Assembly (NCBI GenBank): GCA_007745835.1
Contig: CP036424.1
Span: 3,397,968 to 3,461,967, forward strand
Direction: 5' to 3'
DNA length: 64,000 nucleotides
Source: Planctomycetes bacterium MalM25
GTDB taxonomy: Bacteria; Planctomycetota; Planctomycetia; Pirellulales; Lacipirellulaceae
In this document: positions 1 through 8,237 of the stretch, piece by piece
How positions within the stretch are numbered: position 1 is the stretch's first letter
How the letters are laid out: each line of letters starts with the position of its first letter
Made by a program: the position numbers and the translations under genes
The notes under the pieces: model-generated
The model's input: only the letters and a program-made list of their open reading frames with translations
Database searches by the model: none
What the model was told of the DNA's origin: nothing

Positions 1-340
1 GGTAATGGCCGATGAGGTCCTTAAGGTCCGTTTCGAGCCTCGCCCGGGCGGCCTCGTTGGCGAACTGGGCGTCGTTCGTGCCCAGCATGATCAGCGTGAT
101 CTGCGGACGGAAACGCTCCGCCGAGAGGAAGCTGGGCGTTTCCCAATAAGGCTCGTTCGACCCGCGCGAGATGGTCGCCCCGCTGTAGCCGAAGTTCCGC
201 ACTTGGCAGACCCCCTCCCCCGCCGAGCCGTCGAGCAGCCGCTGCAGCACGGCCGGATAGCACTCCTGACGGCGGTTCGGCAGGCCACGCCCGAAGGTGA
301 TGCTCGCGCCAACACAAGCAATGCGGATCGGTTCTGACAC
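1..340 (-). CDS. SGNH/GDSL-type hydrolase, partial (C-terminus beyond the window)
   Basis: The first 113 codons of a minus-strand gene that runs off the left edge. Reading from a GTG at 340, the protein starts VSEPIRIACVGASITFG. This is SGNH block I with Ser13 as likely nucleophile (GAS in place of the classical GDS). Further on, ITLIMLGTNDAQ is the block III GTND motif. The family covers esterases and lipases, and in planctomycetes often carbohydrate esterases, so the substrate cannot be named. Upstream of the GTG the frame stays open to a TGA before 423 with no ATG, so GTG is the best start. The block V Asp-His pair is outside the window. The family call is firm and the start moderately so. 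Confidence 0.8.
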   Translation of the reverse strand, partial: MSEPIRIACVGASITFGRGLPNRRQECYPAVLQRLLDGSAGEGVCQVRNFGYSGATISRGSNEPYWETPSFLSAERFRPQITLIMLGTNDAQFANEAARARLETDLKDLIGHY

Positions 341-468
341 GGGTTCTTGCTCGGTTTCCTGGGGGGCATCGGGGCCGGCGATTGTAGTCGAGGCGAAAAA
401 AACGGGCGTGGGTGCTTGCCACAGTTGTCACCTCGGCTACAATTTGGCCAGTTTAGCACAGGTTACAA

Positions 469-1548
469 ATGGTCACTCTCATGCCCCAATCGCAAGTCCG
501 CCGCCCCTCCCGCGCCGCCTTCACCCTCGTGGAGTTGCTGGTCGTGATCGCCATCATCGGCGTGCTAGTCGCCTTGCTGCTGCCCGCAGTGCAGTCCGCC
601 CGCGAGTCGGCCCGGCGGTCGCAGTGCACCAACAACCTGCGCCAGCTCGTCCTGGCGATGCACAACTACGAGAGCGTCCGAGGCGTTCTGCCGCCGGGGT
701 ACGCCTCCGCGAGCGAGTCGCCGGAACGCGACCCGAACACCTGGGACGCCCCTCCCGGCTGGGGCTGGGGCGCCAAGATCCTCGACTATCTGGAAGAGGG
801 CTCGATCTCGGTTGCCCTACACCAGTCGGAGCCGATCTGGTTCGCCGACCACGCCGACCTCGTGGGGACGACGCTGCCCGCGTTCCTCTGCCCGAGCGTC
901 TCGGGGCCACGCGAGCCGTTCGTCCTCCGCGACGAGTCCGGCTCCCCGGTCAACAAGGGGACCGGCGAGATCCTGCTGGGCCGCTCGCACTACGTCGCGA
1001 GCCACGGCCAAGAGTCGTGCTGGGGCGAGTGCGGCGCGACCGCGTCGGGGCCCGTATTCAGCAACATCTACACGAGCGAAACGGTCAACGTCACGCACGG
1101 CGGCGACGTGTCGAAGGTCGCCGACGGGCCGTTCTATCGCAACTCACGCACCCGGTTCGCCGACGTGACCGACGGGCTCTCCAAGTCGATCTTCCTGGGC
1201 GAGCACTCCTCGCGGCTCAGCGAGAAGACCTGGGTCGGCGTCGTCCCCGGCGCGTTCACCCACCCCGAGTTCGAGTCCCCCGAGAACGGCCCCGACGCCG
1301 CGGCCACCCTCGTGCTGGTGCACGGCGGCCCCTCCGGCGGTGAGCTCGACATCACGGGCGAGCCGATCATCCACCCGATCAACTTTCCCACCTACCACGT
1401 CGGCCAGATGTACGCCGAGCACCCCGGCGGGGGCAACGTGGCGATGGGCGACGCCTCGGTCCGGTTCGTCTCGGACAACGTCAGCCTGATCACGTGGGCC
1501 GAGTACAGCAGCATCAACGAAGGCGAGGTCCCCACCGATGAACTCTAA
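469..1548 (+). CDS. DUF1559 domain prepilin-like exported protein
   Basis: A 359-residue protein of the planctomycete DUF1559 family. It has a type IV pilin-like N-terminus: a basic leader ending RRPSRAAF, then TLVELLVVIAIIGVLVALLL, with the conserved Glu five residues after the cleavage-site Phe. It continues with the family signature SARESARRSQC. Near the C-terminus EHPGGGNVAMGDASVRF is the H-x9-DG-type motif found at the end of these proteins. The role is unknown; pseudopilin-like assembly or cell-surface display is inferred from the N-terminus. A second ATG at 481 is an equally plausible start. The downstream lipoprotein gene overlaps its last 11 bases, so the two are probably co-transcribed. 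Confidence 0.88.
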   Translation: MVTLMPQSQVRRPSRAAFTLVELLVVIAIIGVLVALLLPAVQSARESARRSQCTNNLRQLVLAMHNYESVRGVLPPGYASASESPERDPNTWDAPPGWGWGAKILDYLEEGSISVALHQSEPIWFADHADLVGTTLPAFLCPSVSGPREPFVLRDESGSPVNKGTGEILLGRSHYVASHGQESCWGECGATASGPVFSNIYTSETVNVTHGGDVSKVADGPFYRNSRTRFADVTDGLSKSIFLGEHSSRLSEKTWVGVVPGAFTHPEFESPENGPDAAATLVLVHGGPSGGELDITGEPIIHPINFPTYHVGQMYAEHPGGGNVAMGDASVRFVSDNVSLITWAEYSSINEGEVPTDEL

Positions 1549-1852
1549 GCCCCAACGGCTCCTCCTGGCGTTCGGCCTCGCCGCGTTGATGACGGTCGCC
1601 GGCTGCGGCTACGGACCAGTGAGCCCCACCGCTTACGAGTACTCCAAGGCGCTCTACTCGCTGAGCAACCGCCAAGCGGCCGATCGGATCGACAGTGTGC
1701 AAGCGCAGATCGATCAGTCCCAAGAAGCGGGCGAACTCCCGCCACACGAGGCGGACTGGCTCCGCGACATCTGCGACGACTGCCGCGCCGCCCGCTGGGA
1801 ACAGGCCCAAGCCGCCGCCCGTCGGATGATGCAGGATCAGGTGCGGTCGTGA
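1538..1852 (+). CDS. Small predicted lipoprotein coupled to DUF1559 gene
   Basis: A 104-residue protein whose first 23 residues form a lipoprotein signal: basic Lys/Arg, a hydrophobic core, then the lipobox VAGC with Cys23. The mature part is short, charged and predicted mostly helical (YSLSNRQAADRIDSVQAQI, EADWLRDICDDC). The start codon lies inside the upstream DUF1559 gene in another frame (11-base overlap), which implies translational coupling. I do not recognise a domain. The same DUF1559-then-lipoprotein order recurs at 49191-50818, which suggests the small protein is a functional partner. The role is not known. Confidence 0.7.
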   Translation: MNSKPQRLLLAFGLAALMTVAGCGYGPVSPTAYEYSKALYSLSNRQAADRIDSVQAQIDQSQEAGELPPHEADWLRDICDDCRAARWEQAQAAARRMMQDQVRS

Positions 1853-1865
1853 GCCGCGGGTCGGG

Positions 1866-2489
1866 CTACTCAATCCAGTTGGTGAAGTCGACCTTCCCCT
1901 TCACCAGGCTGTAGTACCCGGCGACGATCTTCACGCCGCGGGCCTTGCTGATGATGGGCGAACGCGTTCGGAGTTCCTTGGCGTTCAGCTTGGTGTTCTC
2001 TTTCACGGTCGCGGCGATCGGGTCTTTCTCGAAGGCCTTCTTCTTCTTCGCGGCGGCGACCGCGGGCGTGATGTGGGCGACCAGGTTGTTGAGGTTGTAC
2101 CCCAGGTCCTGCGCCTCATCGGCCACTGCCAACGCGGCGCCGACCGCACCGCACGCCTCGTGTCCCAACACGACGATCAGGTTCGTGTTCAGGTGAGCGA
2201 CCGCGTACTCGATGCTCGCGATTGAGGTCGTATCGGCGATATTGCCCGCCACGCGAACCACGAAGATCTCGTTCAAGGAGACGTTGAACAGGATCTCGGG
2301 AGAGACCCGGCTGTCAGCGCAGCTCAGCACGATCGCGTACGGCTGCTGCGAGGTGGCGAAGACGGTCCGCTCATTATCGGTCGGGTAATTGAGCGCGTCG
2401 TGGCCGAGGTAACGCTCGTTGCCCGCCTTGAGCCGCTTCAGCGCGGTGTCGGCGGAAACTCGGTTCTTGGCGGCTTTCTTCTTCGCCAT
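1866..2489 (-). CDS. Beta-class carbonic anhydrase
   Basis: A 207-residue cytoplasmic enzyme that interconverts CO2 and bicarbonate. The zinc site is complete: Cys57-Ala-Asp59-Ser-Arg61 (CADSR), His110 and Cys113 in GHEACGAV. Asp59 and Arg61 form the catalytic dyad. The first 20 residues are lysine-rich, with no signal peptide. The start ATG is preceded by GGAG with six bases between, which fixes the start. It stands alone and converges with the DUF1559-lipoprotein pair (13 bases between the stops). The length is normal for the clade. A specific symbol (can/cynT) cannot be assigned from sequence alone. Confidence 0.93.
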   Translation of the reverse strand: MAKKKAAKNRVSADTALKRLKAGNERYLGHDALNYPTDNERTVFATSQQPYAIVLSCADSRVSPEILFNVSLNEIFVVRVAGNIADTTSIASIEYAVAHLNTNLIVVLGHEACGAVGAALAVADEAQDLGYNLNNLVAHITPAVAAAKKKKAFEKDPIAATVKENTKLNAKELRTRSPIISKARGVKIVAGYYSLVKGKVDFTNWIE

Positions 2490-2654
2490 GGCGATCTCCT
2501 ATTGAGCGAGGCTTGGTTCTATCAAGGCGCCGGTGAGCGATCGGCGAGACCGGCCTCGCAGGCTCAAAGACCCACGATAATCGCTGGGGACACAACCAGG
2601 TAATCCGATCCGATCGGTTTACGCCGCCTCACGAGCCCGGGCCCGTTTCTTTCC

Positions 2655-4532
2655 TTACTTAGGCGCGGCCTCCAGATCGGCAAGCGTCTTGGCGGACAGG
2701 TTCGCCAGCATCTTGTTCAGTCGGTAGTAGGCCGGGTGCTTCTTGGGCAAAGGCCCTTCCAGATCGACCTTGCGCAAACGGCTGAGCAGCGGACGGGCCG
2801 CCTCGTCGAGGCCGTCGAGCGAGTTCCAGGCGAGCACGGCGGCGTAGAAGTCGTCGTCCTTCGACTCGACGATCCTCAGCAACGCCTCCAACGCGGCGGG
2901 CCGGGCCGATTCCGGTCCGTGTCCCGCGAGCGCCTCCGCGGCCGCGACGCGGCACGAGGGGTTCGGGTCGTCGAGCATCGCGGTCAGCTCCGCGGCGGCG
3001 GCCGTCACGGCCCCTTCTCCACGGAACCGCAGGCCGATCGCGCCCCAGTACCGGACGCCCGAGTCGCCGTCGGCGAGCATCGCGGCGAACTGTCCCGGGC
3101 CGTACTCATCGACGCGGCTCGCTTCGTCGGCGGCGTGATAGATGCGGTCGAAGTCGTACTTGCCTTCGGCGACCAGGTCGGCGGTCGAGCCGCCGTCGGC
3201 CCGCGCCATGAGTTCTGCCTCGGAGAGGAAGCCGATGTCACCGGTCGCCTTCAGCCGTTGATTCAGCAAGCCGCGCATCCGGACCAGGGTCAGCCCGTGG
3301 GCCGGTTCGCCCGCGAGGTTCACGAGCGAATCGGGGTCGTCCCGCAGGTCGAACAGTTCCTCCGCCGGGTGGTTGCGCCAGTAATCGGCTTGCGCGTCGG
3401 GCAGCCCTCCGGCGTCGAACAGCCGCTTCCACTCCTGCGTGAGCGGCGTCTCGAACATGTACGCGTTGTGCGACCCGCCCGGCCGGTCGATCAGGTAGTT
3501 GCGGACGTACAGCCACCGCTTGTCCCGCACGGCGCGGCTGAAGTCGTACCGCCCGTCCATACGCCCGCGGAAGCCGAAGAGCGTCGCCTTCGGGGGGTCG
3601 GCGTCGGGGCCGAGGAACGCACTGCCGTCCATCCACTCGGGCGGCTCGGCGCCGGCGAGTCGGAGCACCGTCGGCGCGAGATCGACGAAGCCGACCAGCC
3701 GGTCGCTGTGCGAGCCCGGCTCGCCGGGCACGAGCTCCTTCCACTTGGGCGGCACGGCGACGATCATCGGCACGCGCAGGCCCGACTCGTAGAGCGAGCG
3801 TTTGCAACGCGGGAAGCCGGGGCCGTGGTCACCGTAGTAGAAGACGATCGTCTCCTCCGCGAGGCCGTCCTCCTCCAGCTTCGCAAGCAACGCGCCCGCC
3901 TGGGCGTCCATCTCGGTCATCTTGTCGTAGTACTGCGCCCAGTCCTTGCGCACGACCGGCGTGTCGGGCCAGTACGGGGGGAGCGGCACGTCGGCCGCTT
4001 CGTGGACCGGCGTGTGGGGGCGTTTGCGGGTCTGGCTCTCGTGGGTGGTCGTGAAATTCACCACCGCGAAGAAGGGCTGCCCCTCCGCCCTGCCCCGCCA
4101 CGGCGCGCCGGCCGCCGGCTTGTCCCACAACGCCTTGCCCCCGTCGCCGCCGGGCGTGGCGAAGTTGTAGTCGGTCTTCGCCGGGTTCGTGCAGAAGTAG
4201 CCCGCCCCGCGCATGAGCGTCGGGCAGTAGCTCAGCCACTCGGGCGGCTCGACCCACGCCCGGTGATGCTGCGCTCCCAGCCGGGGCGGGTAGCAGCCGG
4301 TGAGGATCGTCGAGCGGGCCGCCGAACAGACCGGGGCGTTCGACCAGGCGTTGTCGTAGCAGACCCCCCGCGTAGCGAGGGCGTCGAGGTGCGGCGTGTC
4401 GGCGAACGCATCGCCGTAGCAGCCCATCTGCGGGCCGTTGTCTTCGCTGGTGATCCACAAGATGTTCGGCCGATCGGCCGACTGGACGTCAGCGGCGAGG
4501 CCGCACCACAGCGCTATCAGAGCAAGACGCAT
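2655..4532 (-). CDS. Exported type I sulfatase with C-terminal helical repeats
   Basis: A 625-residue sulfatase (alkaline phosphatase fold). Residues 1-18 look like a signal peptide (MRLALIALWCGLAADVQSA). RPNILWITSEDNGP follows and supplies the first metal-binding Asp. Cys69 in C-S-A-A-R (VCSAARSTILTG) is the residue converted to formylglycine. HDH-type metal residues appear further on (FYYGDHGPGFPR). From about residue 470 the protein changes to Ala/Leu-rich repeats with HEAT-like spacing (SGVRYWGAIGLRF, SCRVAAAEALAGHG), an extension absent from standard sulfatases. The reading frame is open upstream to about 4754, but the ATG at 4532 is the only start giving a signal peptide. The substrate is probably a sulfated polysaccharide, inferred from the abundance of such enzymes in planctomycetes. 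Confidence 0.9.
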   Translation of the reverse strand: MRLALIALWCGLAADVQSADRPNILWITSEDNGPQMGCYGDAFADTPHLDALATRGVCYDNAWSNAPVCSAARSTILTGCYPPRLGAQHHRAWVEPPEWLSYCPTLMRGAGYFCTNPAKTDYNFATPGGDGGKALWDKPAAGAPWRGRAEGQPFFAVVNFTTTHESQTRKRPHTPVHEAADVPLPPYWPDTPVVRKDWAQYYDKMTEMDAQAGALLAKLEEDGLAEETIVFYYGDHGPGFPRCKRSLYESGLRVPMIVAVPPKWKELVPGEPGSHSDRLVGFVDLAPTVLRLAGAEPPEWMDGSAFLGPDADPPKATLFGFRGRMDGRYDFSRAVRDKRWLYVRNYLIDRPGGSHNAYMFETPLTQEWKRLFDAGGLPDAQADYWRNHPAEELFDLRDDPDSLVNLAGEPAHGLTLVRMRGLLNQRLKATGDIGFLSEAELMARADGGSTADLVAEGKYDFDRIYHAADEASRVDEYGPGQFAAMLADGDSGVRYWGAIGLRFRGEGAVTAAAAELTAMLDDPNPSCRVAAAEALAGHGPESARPAALEALLRIVESKDDDFYAAVLAWNSLDGLDEAARPLLSRLRKVDLEGPLPKKHPAYYRLNKMLANLSAKTLADLEAAPK

Positions 4533-5493
4533 CGCGGGTCTCTCAAGAGGAGGTCGGCTGTCCGATCCGCGCCAGCATACCGCCGGACAGGCCCCCCGTC
4601 TCGGGCCCCGAGAGGCGGGCCGAATTGTTGGAAGCGAACCACCCGGTTTCCGCTTGAAACCCGAGATCGGCACGTGCCGCGCGCAAACAATTCGGGTCCG
4701 CGCACGCGACCAAATTTCGAGTTGACGGCGTTCTGCGGGGCGACCAAATCCCATGGCCTGAGGGTGGGGGGGGACGGCGACCGACCGCTGCTCCTTCCGT
4801 CCCGAGTAGCTCGTCTTGCCAACCCGCCACGGCTCGACTGGGAGTCCAAGCCCTGCTACCGCTGCGCGTCCTGACGGATCGCCTGAATCGGGCCGGCGGC
4901 TTGGCTTCGAAGGCCCCCGGAAACGGTTCTTCTTGTTTTTTGGATTTTTCTAGGCGTATCGCTCGCGGCTAGGTTCTTGCTCCGCCGGGCGCCGAGAGGC
5001 GACTAAACACCGGGAAATCGGGCGTTTCTGAGCCCCCCAGGCTCGCGCCCGAGCGGGTCTTGGGTCGGCGGACGAGCATCTTTCCGCCTCGATGCGTTCG
5101 GATTCTTGATCACAACCCCTAGAGCAGTTAGTATACAATCAACAAACACTTGTCGGGCTGATCTTGCGGCTCCTACTAATCAATCTGCGGTTCTCACGAA
5201 TCAATCCAAGAGCGACGCGGGGTGGCGCTATCGGCCGCTTCATTTCGCGAAGCGTCAATTACGCACCGAAATGGAGCGGCTGATTGCTGCCCTACGCACG
5301 CCACCCGAAGATCACTGCCTTAAACGCTACGACGCGACACCACCGAAGTCCCTCTCACACGACCAACCGCTGCTCCCAGACAACACGAACCGACACGCAC
5401 TAGGCAGGCATGGCTAGTGCTCAAGGGCGGCGACGCACGCCGGCTGCTTATCCTCTTCCCACCACCCTTTGTGCACATCTTGCAGGACGAACT
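4533..5493. other. Long intergenic region without a supported gene
   Basis: About 960 bases between the divergent sulfatase and PEP-CTERM genes. The part next to the sulfatase is GC-rich. The stretch around 4920-5220 is clearly richer in A/T (T-runs at 4930-4950, GTATACAATC near 5133) and is the likeliest promoter zone for the gene at 5494. A 10-base direct repeat (GCGACCAAAT) occurs near 4707 and 4738. Open frames here lack a recognisable domain or a good start, so I call none. Confidence 0.5.
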
Positions 5494-6396
5494 ATGAAGA
5501 TCGCGAAACCACTCATCGCCGTCGTCGCGGTGCTCACGTTGGCTCCTATCAGCCTCGGTGCCGAAGTCATCATTCCTTTCCTGGACATCCGTTCGACCGG
5601 CGTCTTCAACCACAACGCCCAAGTCTCGAACGTCATGTACGATATTAATGACGGGAACGGATTCCAACCCAGCCCCATCAATAACCCTTCGGTCGGTGAT
5701 CCCATTCTGGTTCAAATGACCTACGGGTTGCTTGACTTGGACGGCGACTTCACCAACAACGACGAGATCACGTTCACGATGCAGTGGACCAAGATTGGCG
5801 AGGACGGCGGAGCCCTGCGGTTCTTCGGCCAAGGCGCGGACACGGGCTTCGGCAACTTGAACGACGTCGAGGTCAGCCTCGTTGAAGTGACGGGCACAAC
5901 CACCGACAACGGCGACGAGGTCGTGTTCGACGGCTTCACAGGGGCCGCCGCCGGATTCGGCGGCAATGTCGGCGGCATCGACCGGAACGTTGAGATCAAT
6001 GGCGTGCAGGTCGGCGTCGATGCGGCGGACACGGGCGGCTTCCAGTTCTCGGTCGAGAGCGTCGATTTCGACGCGCCGGCGCCGACCGTGACGTTCGACA
6101 ACTCGGGTTTCAACCGCGTGCTGAACGGCGACTACAACAGCGACGGCATCGTCGACGCCGCGGACTACACCGTGTGGCGTGACGGCGGCTCGCCCGACAG
6201 CAGCCAAGCGGGCTACGACCTGTGGGACTTGAACTACCGTGAAGTCGGCGGAACTGGCAGCGTCGTCGCACGCAACTACGACCTGCAATTCAGCACGGTC
6301 GCTCCCCCCCCCGCTTTCGCCGTGCCCGAGCCGGCCAGCGCGATGATGCTGCTTCTCGGGTCGCTCGCGGCCGTCGGTCGCAAGGCCCGTCGCTGA
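5494..6396 (+). CDS. PEP-CTERM protein with dockerin-like segment
   Basis: A 300-residue exported protein. The signal peptide is MKIAKPLIAVVAVLTLAPISLG. The body is Asp/Asn-rich and predicted beta (DLDGDFTNNDEITFTMQW). A dockerin-like calcium loop pair, NGDYNSDGIVDAADYTVWRD, lies about residues 207-226. The end is VPEPASAMMLLLGSLAAVGR plus basic residues, which is a canonical PEP-CTERM sorting signal: VPEP, a hydrophobic helix, then an Arg cluster. Such proteins are handled by an exosortase/XrtX-type system and become surface or matrix proteins. ATG 5494 is preceded by AGGA six bases upstream, so it is chosen over the in-frame start at 5410. The specific role is unknown. Confidence 0.85.
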   Translation: MKIAKPLIAVVAVLTLAPISLGAEVIIPFLDIRSTGVFNHNAQVSNVMYDINDGNGFQPSPINNPSVGDPILVQMTYGLLDLDGDFTNNDEITFTMQWTKIGEDGGALRFFGQGADTGFGNLNDVEVSLVEVTGTTTDNGDEVVFDGFTGAAAGFGGNVGGIDRNVEINGVQVGVDAADTGGFQFSVESVDFDAPAPTVTFDNSGFNRVLNGDYNSDGIVDAADYTVWRDGGSPDSSQAGYDLWDLNYREVGGTGSVVARNYDLQFSTVAPPPAFAVPEPASAMMLLLGSLAAVGRKARR

Positions 6397-6428
6397 ACGA
6401 GGTGAGACGAAGCACGAGACGATAACGC

Positions 6429-6464
6429 AATCGCCATGCGGGCAAGCTTGCCCGCATGGCGATT
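6429..6464 (+). terminator. Perfect 36-bp palindrome with T-run, terminator-like
   Basis: The two 18-base halves (AATCGCCATGCGGGCAAG and its reverse complement) meet with no spacer and are followed by TTTTCTTT. It lies 32 bases after the PEP-CTERM stop codon, as expected for an intrinsic terminator. Because it is fully symmetric it could also act as a cruciform or as a bidirectional signal. Confidence 0.7.
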
Positions 6465-6544
6465 TTTCTTTGCGGGCTCCGATTCCTCCCGCCCCGCTTG
6501 CCGATCAGGTCCATCGCCACCGCTCTGCAGGCGGAGTGCGCAAT

Positions 6545-6580
6545 AAAAAAGAGCCCGGCTCGCTGTGCGAGCCGGGCTCT
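6545..6580 (-). terminator. Intrinsic terminator, originally of the tRNA-Cys gene
   Basis: A 13-bp perfect stem (GAGCCCGGCTCGC, loop TGT, complementary arm) at 6551-6579. On the minus strand it is followed by six T residues (the A-run at 6545-6550). It sits right next to the truncated tRNA-Cys 3' part on the same strand, so it most likely terminated the tRNA-Cys transcript before the island inserted. Confidence 0.7.
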
Positions 6581-6583
6581 TAA

Positions 6584-6629
6584 GAGAGGCGCCGGGCGGA
6601 ATCGAACCGCCGATGTCGGATTTGCAATC
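6584..6629 (-). repeat. attL: truncated tRNA-Cys 3' part (46-bp direct repeat)
   Basis: Identical over 46 bases to 34980-35025. It carries the acceptor 3' strand, the T arm and the 3' side of the anticodon stem-loop of tRNA-Cys. After 6629 the sequence no longer matches the tRNA, and the D arm and 5' acceptor strand are missing, so it is not a functional tRNA gene. Confidence 0.88.
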
Positions 6630-6652
6630 GGGCAGGTCAGAGTTCTAACCCT

Positions 6653-6838
6653 TTGGCTGCCTTGGCACTTGCAGCGACGGATCCCGACCGTTGCACCAAT
6701 GGTTGCACCTGCGACGCCTGTTTGGCGCATGTCGCTGAAGCGCTTGGGGCGGTTCTCGACGATCAAGAGCGAGCTCGATTAGCCGAGCTGCTAGCCGGCT
6801 TCCTTGATGACAACGAGGGGGGCGGGGTCGTTTTCTGA
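6653..6838 (+). CDS. Possible small Cys-cluster protein
   Basis: An open frame of 61 residues with TTG as first codon. It has a compact Cys cluster (C-x3-C-x-C-x2-C at residues 14-23) followed by an amphipathic helix (LDDQERARLAELLAGFLDD). The charge pattern looks protein-like and it precedes the terminase-like gene in the same direction, as small phage proteins do. There is no family match I know, no clear ribosome binding site, and the Cys cluster is encoded by the repeat GTTGCACCAATGGTTGCACC, which may be a recombinase binding site. Doubtful. Confidence 0.25.
   Translation: MAALALAATDPDRCTNGCTCDACLAHVAEALGAVLDDQERARLAELLAGFLDDNEGGGVVF
6690..6709 (+). promoter_or_regulatory. Possible recombinase arm-type site, left end
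   Basis: A 20-base sequence (GTTGCACCAATGGTTGCACC) that recurs with one mismatch at 34845-34864 near the other end of the island. It is 60 bases inside the left attachment repeat. Each copy contains two direct GTTGCACC units. The position and duplication suit integrase or excisionase arm sites, but function is inferred. Confidence 0.4.
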
Positions 6839-6927
6839 CGGCTTCGTCGCTCCGACCGTAACCGGACTCTCGCACATTTATTGGCACTAAACAGGGGTTC
6901 TCCGTTTCATTAAAAGTTGAGGAACGC

Positions 6928-7410
6928 ATGCAAGCCGACCACGAAGCGACCGCCGACCCGAACTACGAGCCGCCGCCCCACCTGAGCGACCGCGCCGCCA
7001 CGCTCTGGCGCGATGTGGTCCCGAGGCGGGCCAAGACGCCCGGCCGGGTGGCGATGGTCCAGACGGCCCTCGAAGCGCTCGACCGGGCCGACGCGGCTCG
7101 GGAGGCCGTCGAGGTCGCTGGCATGACGACCACCACCAAGACGACCGGCGCGGTCCACGTTCACCCTCTGGTGAAAGTCGAGCGGGAAAGCCGGGCGCAG
7201 TTCACCAAGGTCTGGGGGACGCTGAACTTGGCGTACGAGTTCGCTGGGGGGATCGGTGAACCTGCTGAGGCTATGTCCCCGACACAGGTTCCCGGGGTCC
7301 GCTTCGAGGCCCCGGAGGGTCACACCTTTGTACCTAGCGACGACCGGATCGATTGCGTAGAAGCGACAGCCAGGAGGCGGATTCGCGCACGAGCTAACCT
7401 GCCGAGGTGA
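6928..7410 (+). CDS. P27-family phage terminase small subunit (orphan)
   Basis: A 160-residue protein resembling the P27 family small terminase subunit, the DNA-recognition part of the phage packaging motor. Features: an N-terminal helix HLSDRAATLWRDVVP, a central helical part (ALEALDRADAAREAVE), then the family-type TKTTGAVHVHPLVKVERES and a helix ending WGTLNL. GAGG lies upstream of the ATG. The C-terminal tail (after about 115) is low in recognisable motifs. No large subunit, portal or capsid gene follows, so this is an orphan relic of the phage or satellite that became the island. The family call rests on motif memory only. Confidence 0.65.
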   Translation: MQADHEATADPNYEPPPHLSDRAATLWRDVVPRRAKTPGRVAMVQTALEALDRADAAREAVEVAGMTTTTKTTGAVHVHPLVKVERESRAQFTKVWGTLNLAYEFAGGIGEPAEAMSPTQVPGVRFEAPEGHTFVPSDDRIDCVEATARRRIRARANLPR

Positions 7411-7607
7411 CGGGCACCGACGCGAGTTAGGCTAGGCTGGAACCCGCGGCGGATGAGGCATCCTCAGCGACTTAGCCCGGGACCGAATCGACCGCGGCCG
7501 ATGCAACCGAGACCATTTTGGTAGTAGCAGGCTGCTGATCGAGTAGTTCTTATCGCTCGTGCTTCTCTTGCCGTGAGTCTCTAAAGACGCACGTGCTAGA
7601 GGTTTGC

Positions 7608-8237
7608 TCAACGGTCTCGGATTAAGACTCCGGGCTTTCCGCTGGAGGAGCGTGTCTCAATCGCATTTTGCAATGCGGCTACCGTTTCAGGTGATGGCTT
7701 TAGCGAGCCGGGGCGTCTACCCTGCGCGATTTGCTCAGGCGTCGATCCATGATGGTTCTTGATGTTCCAAACACTCGGGTCGGCGCCGAGATCAGCGAGG
7801 CGGGTCACCACGCGTGAGTAGTTGCGATACGCCGCGCCGTGCATGGCGGTTTGATTATTCTTATCAACTGCGTCGACGGCGGCGCCGAAACCCACGAGCA
7901 ACTCGATCGCCTCGATCACCTCCTCTTCGGTCCCCGGGTGTTCCCCAACCGACTTGGCGCCGATTCCGGCGGCGGCCATTAAGGCCGTTGTCCTGGCGTG
8001 GGTTGAGATACTTGGATCAGCCCCGTTGTCCAGAAGTGTTTGCATCAATGGCAGATCGGCGGTCATCGCGGCGAAGATCAATGGCGTTGCTCCCTTCGGG
8101 TTCAGATCCGCATGACCCGCTTTGCCTTTAGCGAGTCGGAGGTTCGGATCGGCGCCGCGGGAAACGATCTCGTGGACGAACCCCGACGGTTGCAGGAGTT
8201 CCTCCGATGGAGTTGGCCCAAGCGATCGTGCGATCAT
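7608..8237 (-). pseudogene. Ankyrin-repeat protein, probably N-terminally truncated
   Basis: A 209-residue reading frame with four or five ankyrin-type repeats: EIVSRGADPNL, GATPLIFAAMTADLPLMQTL, TALMAAAGIG, NQTAMHGAAYRNYSRVVTRL, and LADLGADPSVWN. The end (TPEQIAQGRRPG) matches the closing part of larger ankyrin proteins. It starts in mid-pattern at ATG 8237 with no signal peptide or start-site motif. The frame upstream is closed by TAG about 30 bases away, so it looks like the C-terminal remnant of a longer gene. It could still be expressed as a short ankyrin protein that binds other proteins. Confidence 0.6.

Noticed and set aside
2736-4874. 712-codon open frame on the plus strand opposite the sulfatase
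   Set aside because: It is an antisense shadow in GC-rich DNA; its composition is Arg/Val-rich without any domain, while the minus strand has a clear sulfatase.
5106-5417. 103-codon open frame in the gap before the PEP-CTERM gene
   Set aside because: No domain, no ribosome binding site, and it lies in the likely promoter and leader region.
6584-6629. A second tRNA-Cys gene
   Set aside because: Only the 3' part from acceptor to anticodon arm is present; the D arm and 5' acceptor strand are missing, so it is an attachment-site fragment.
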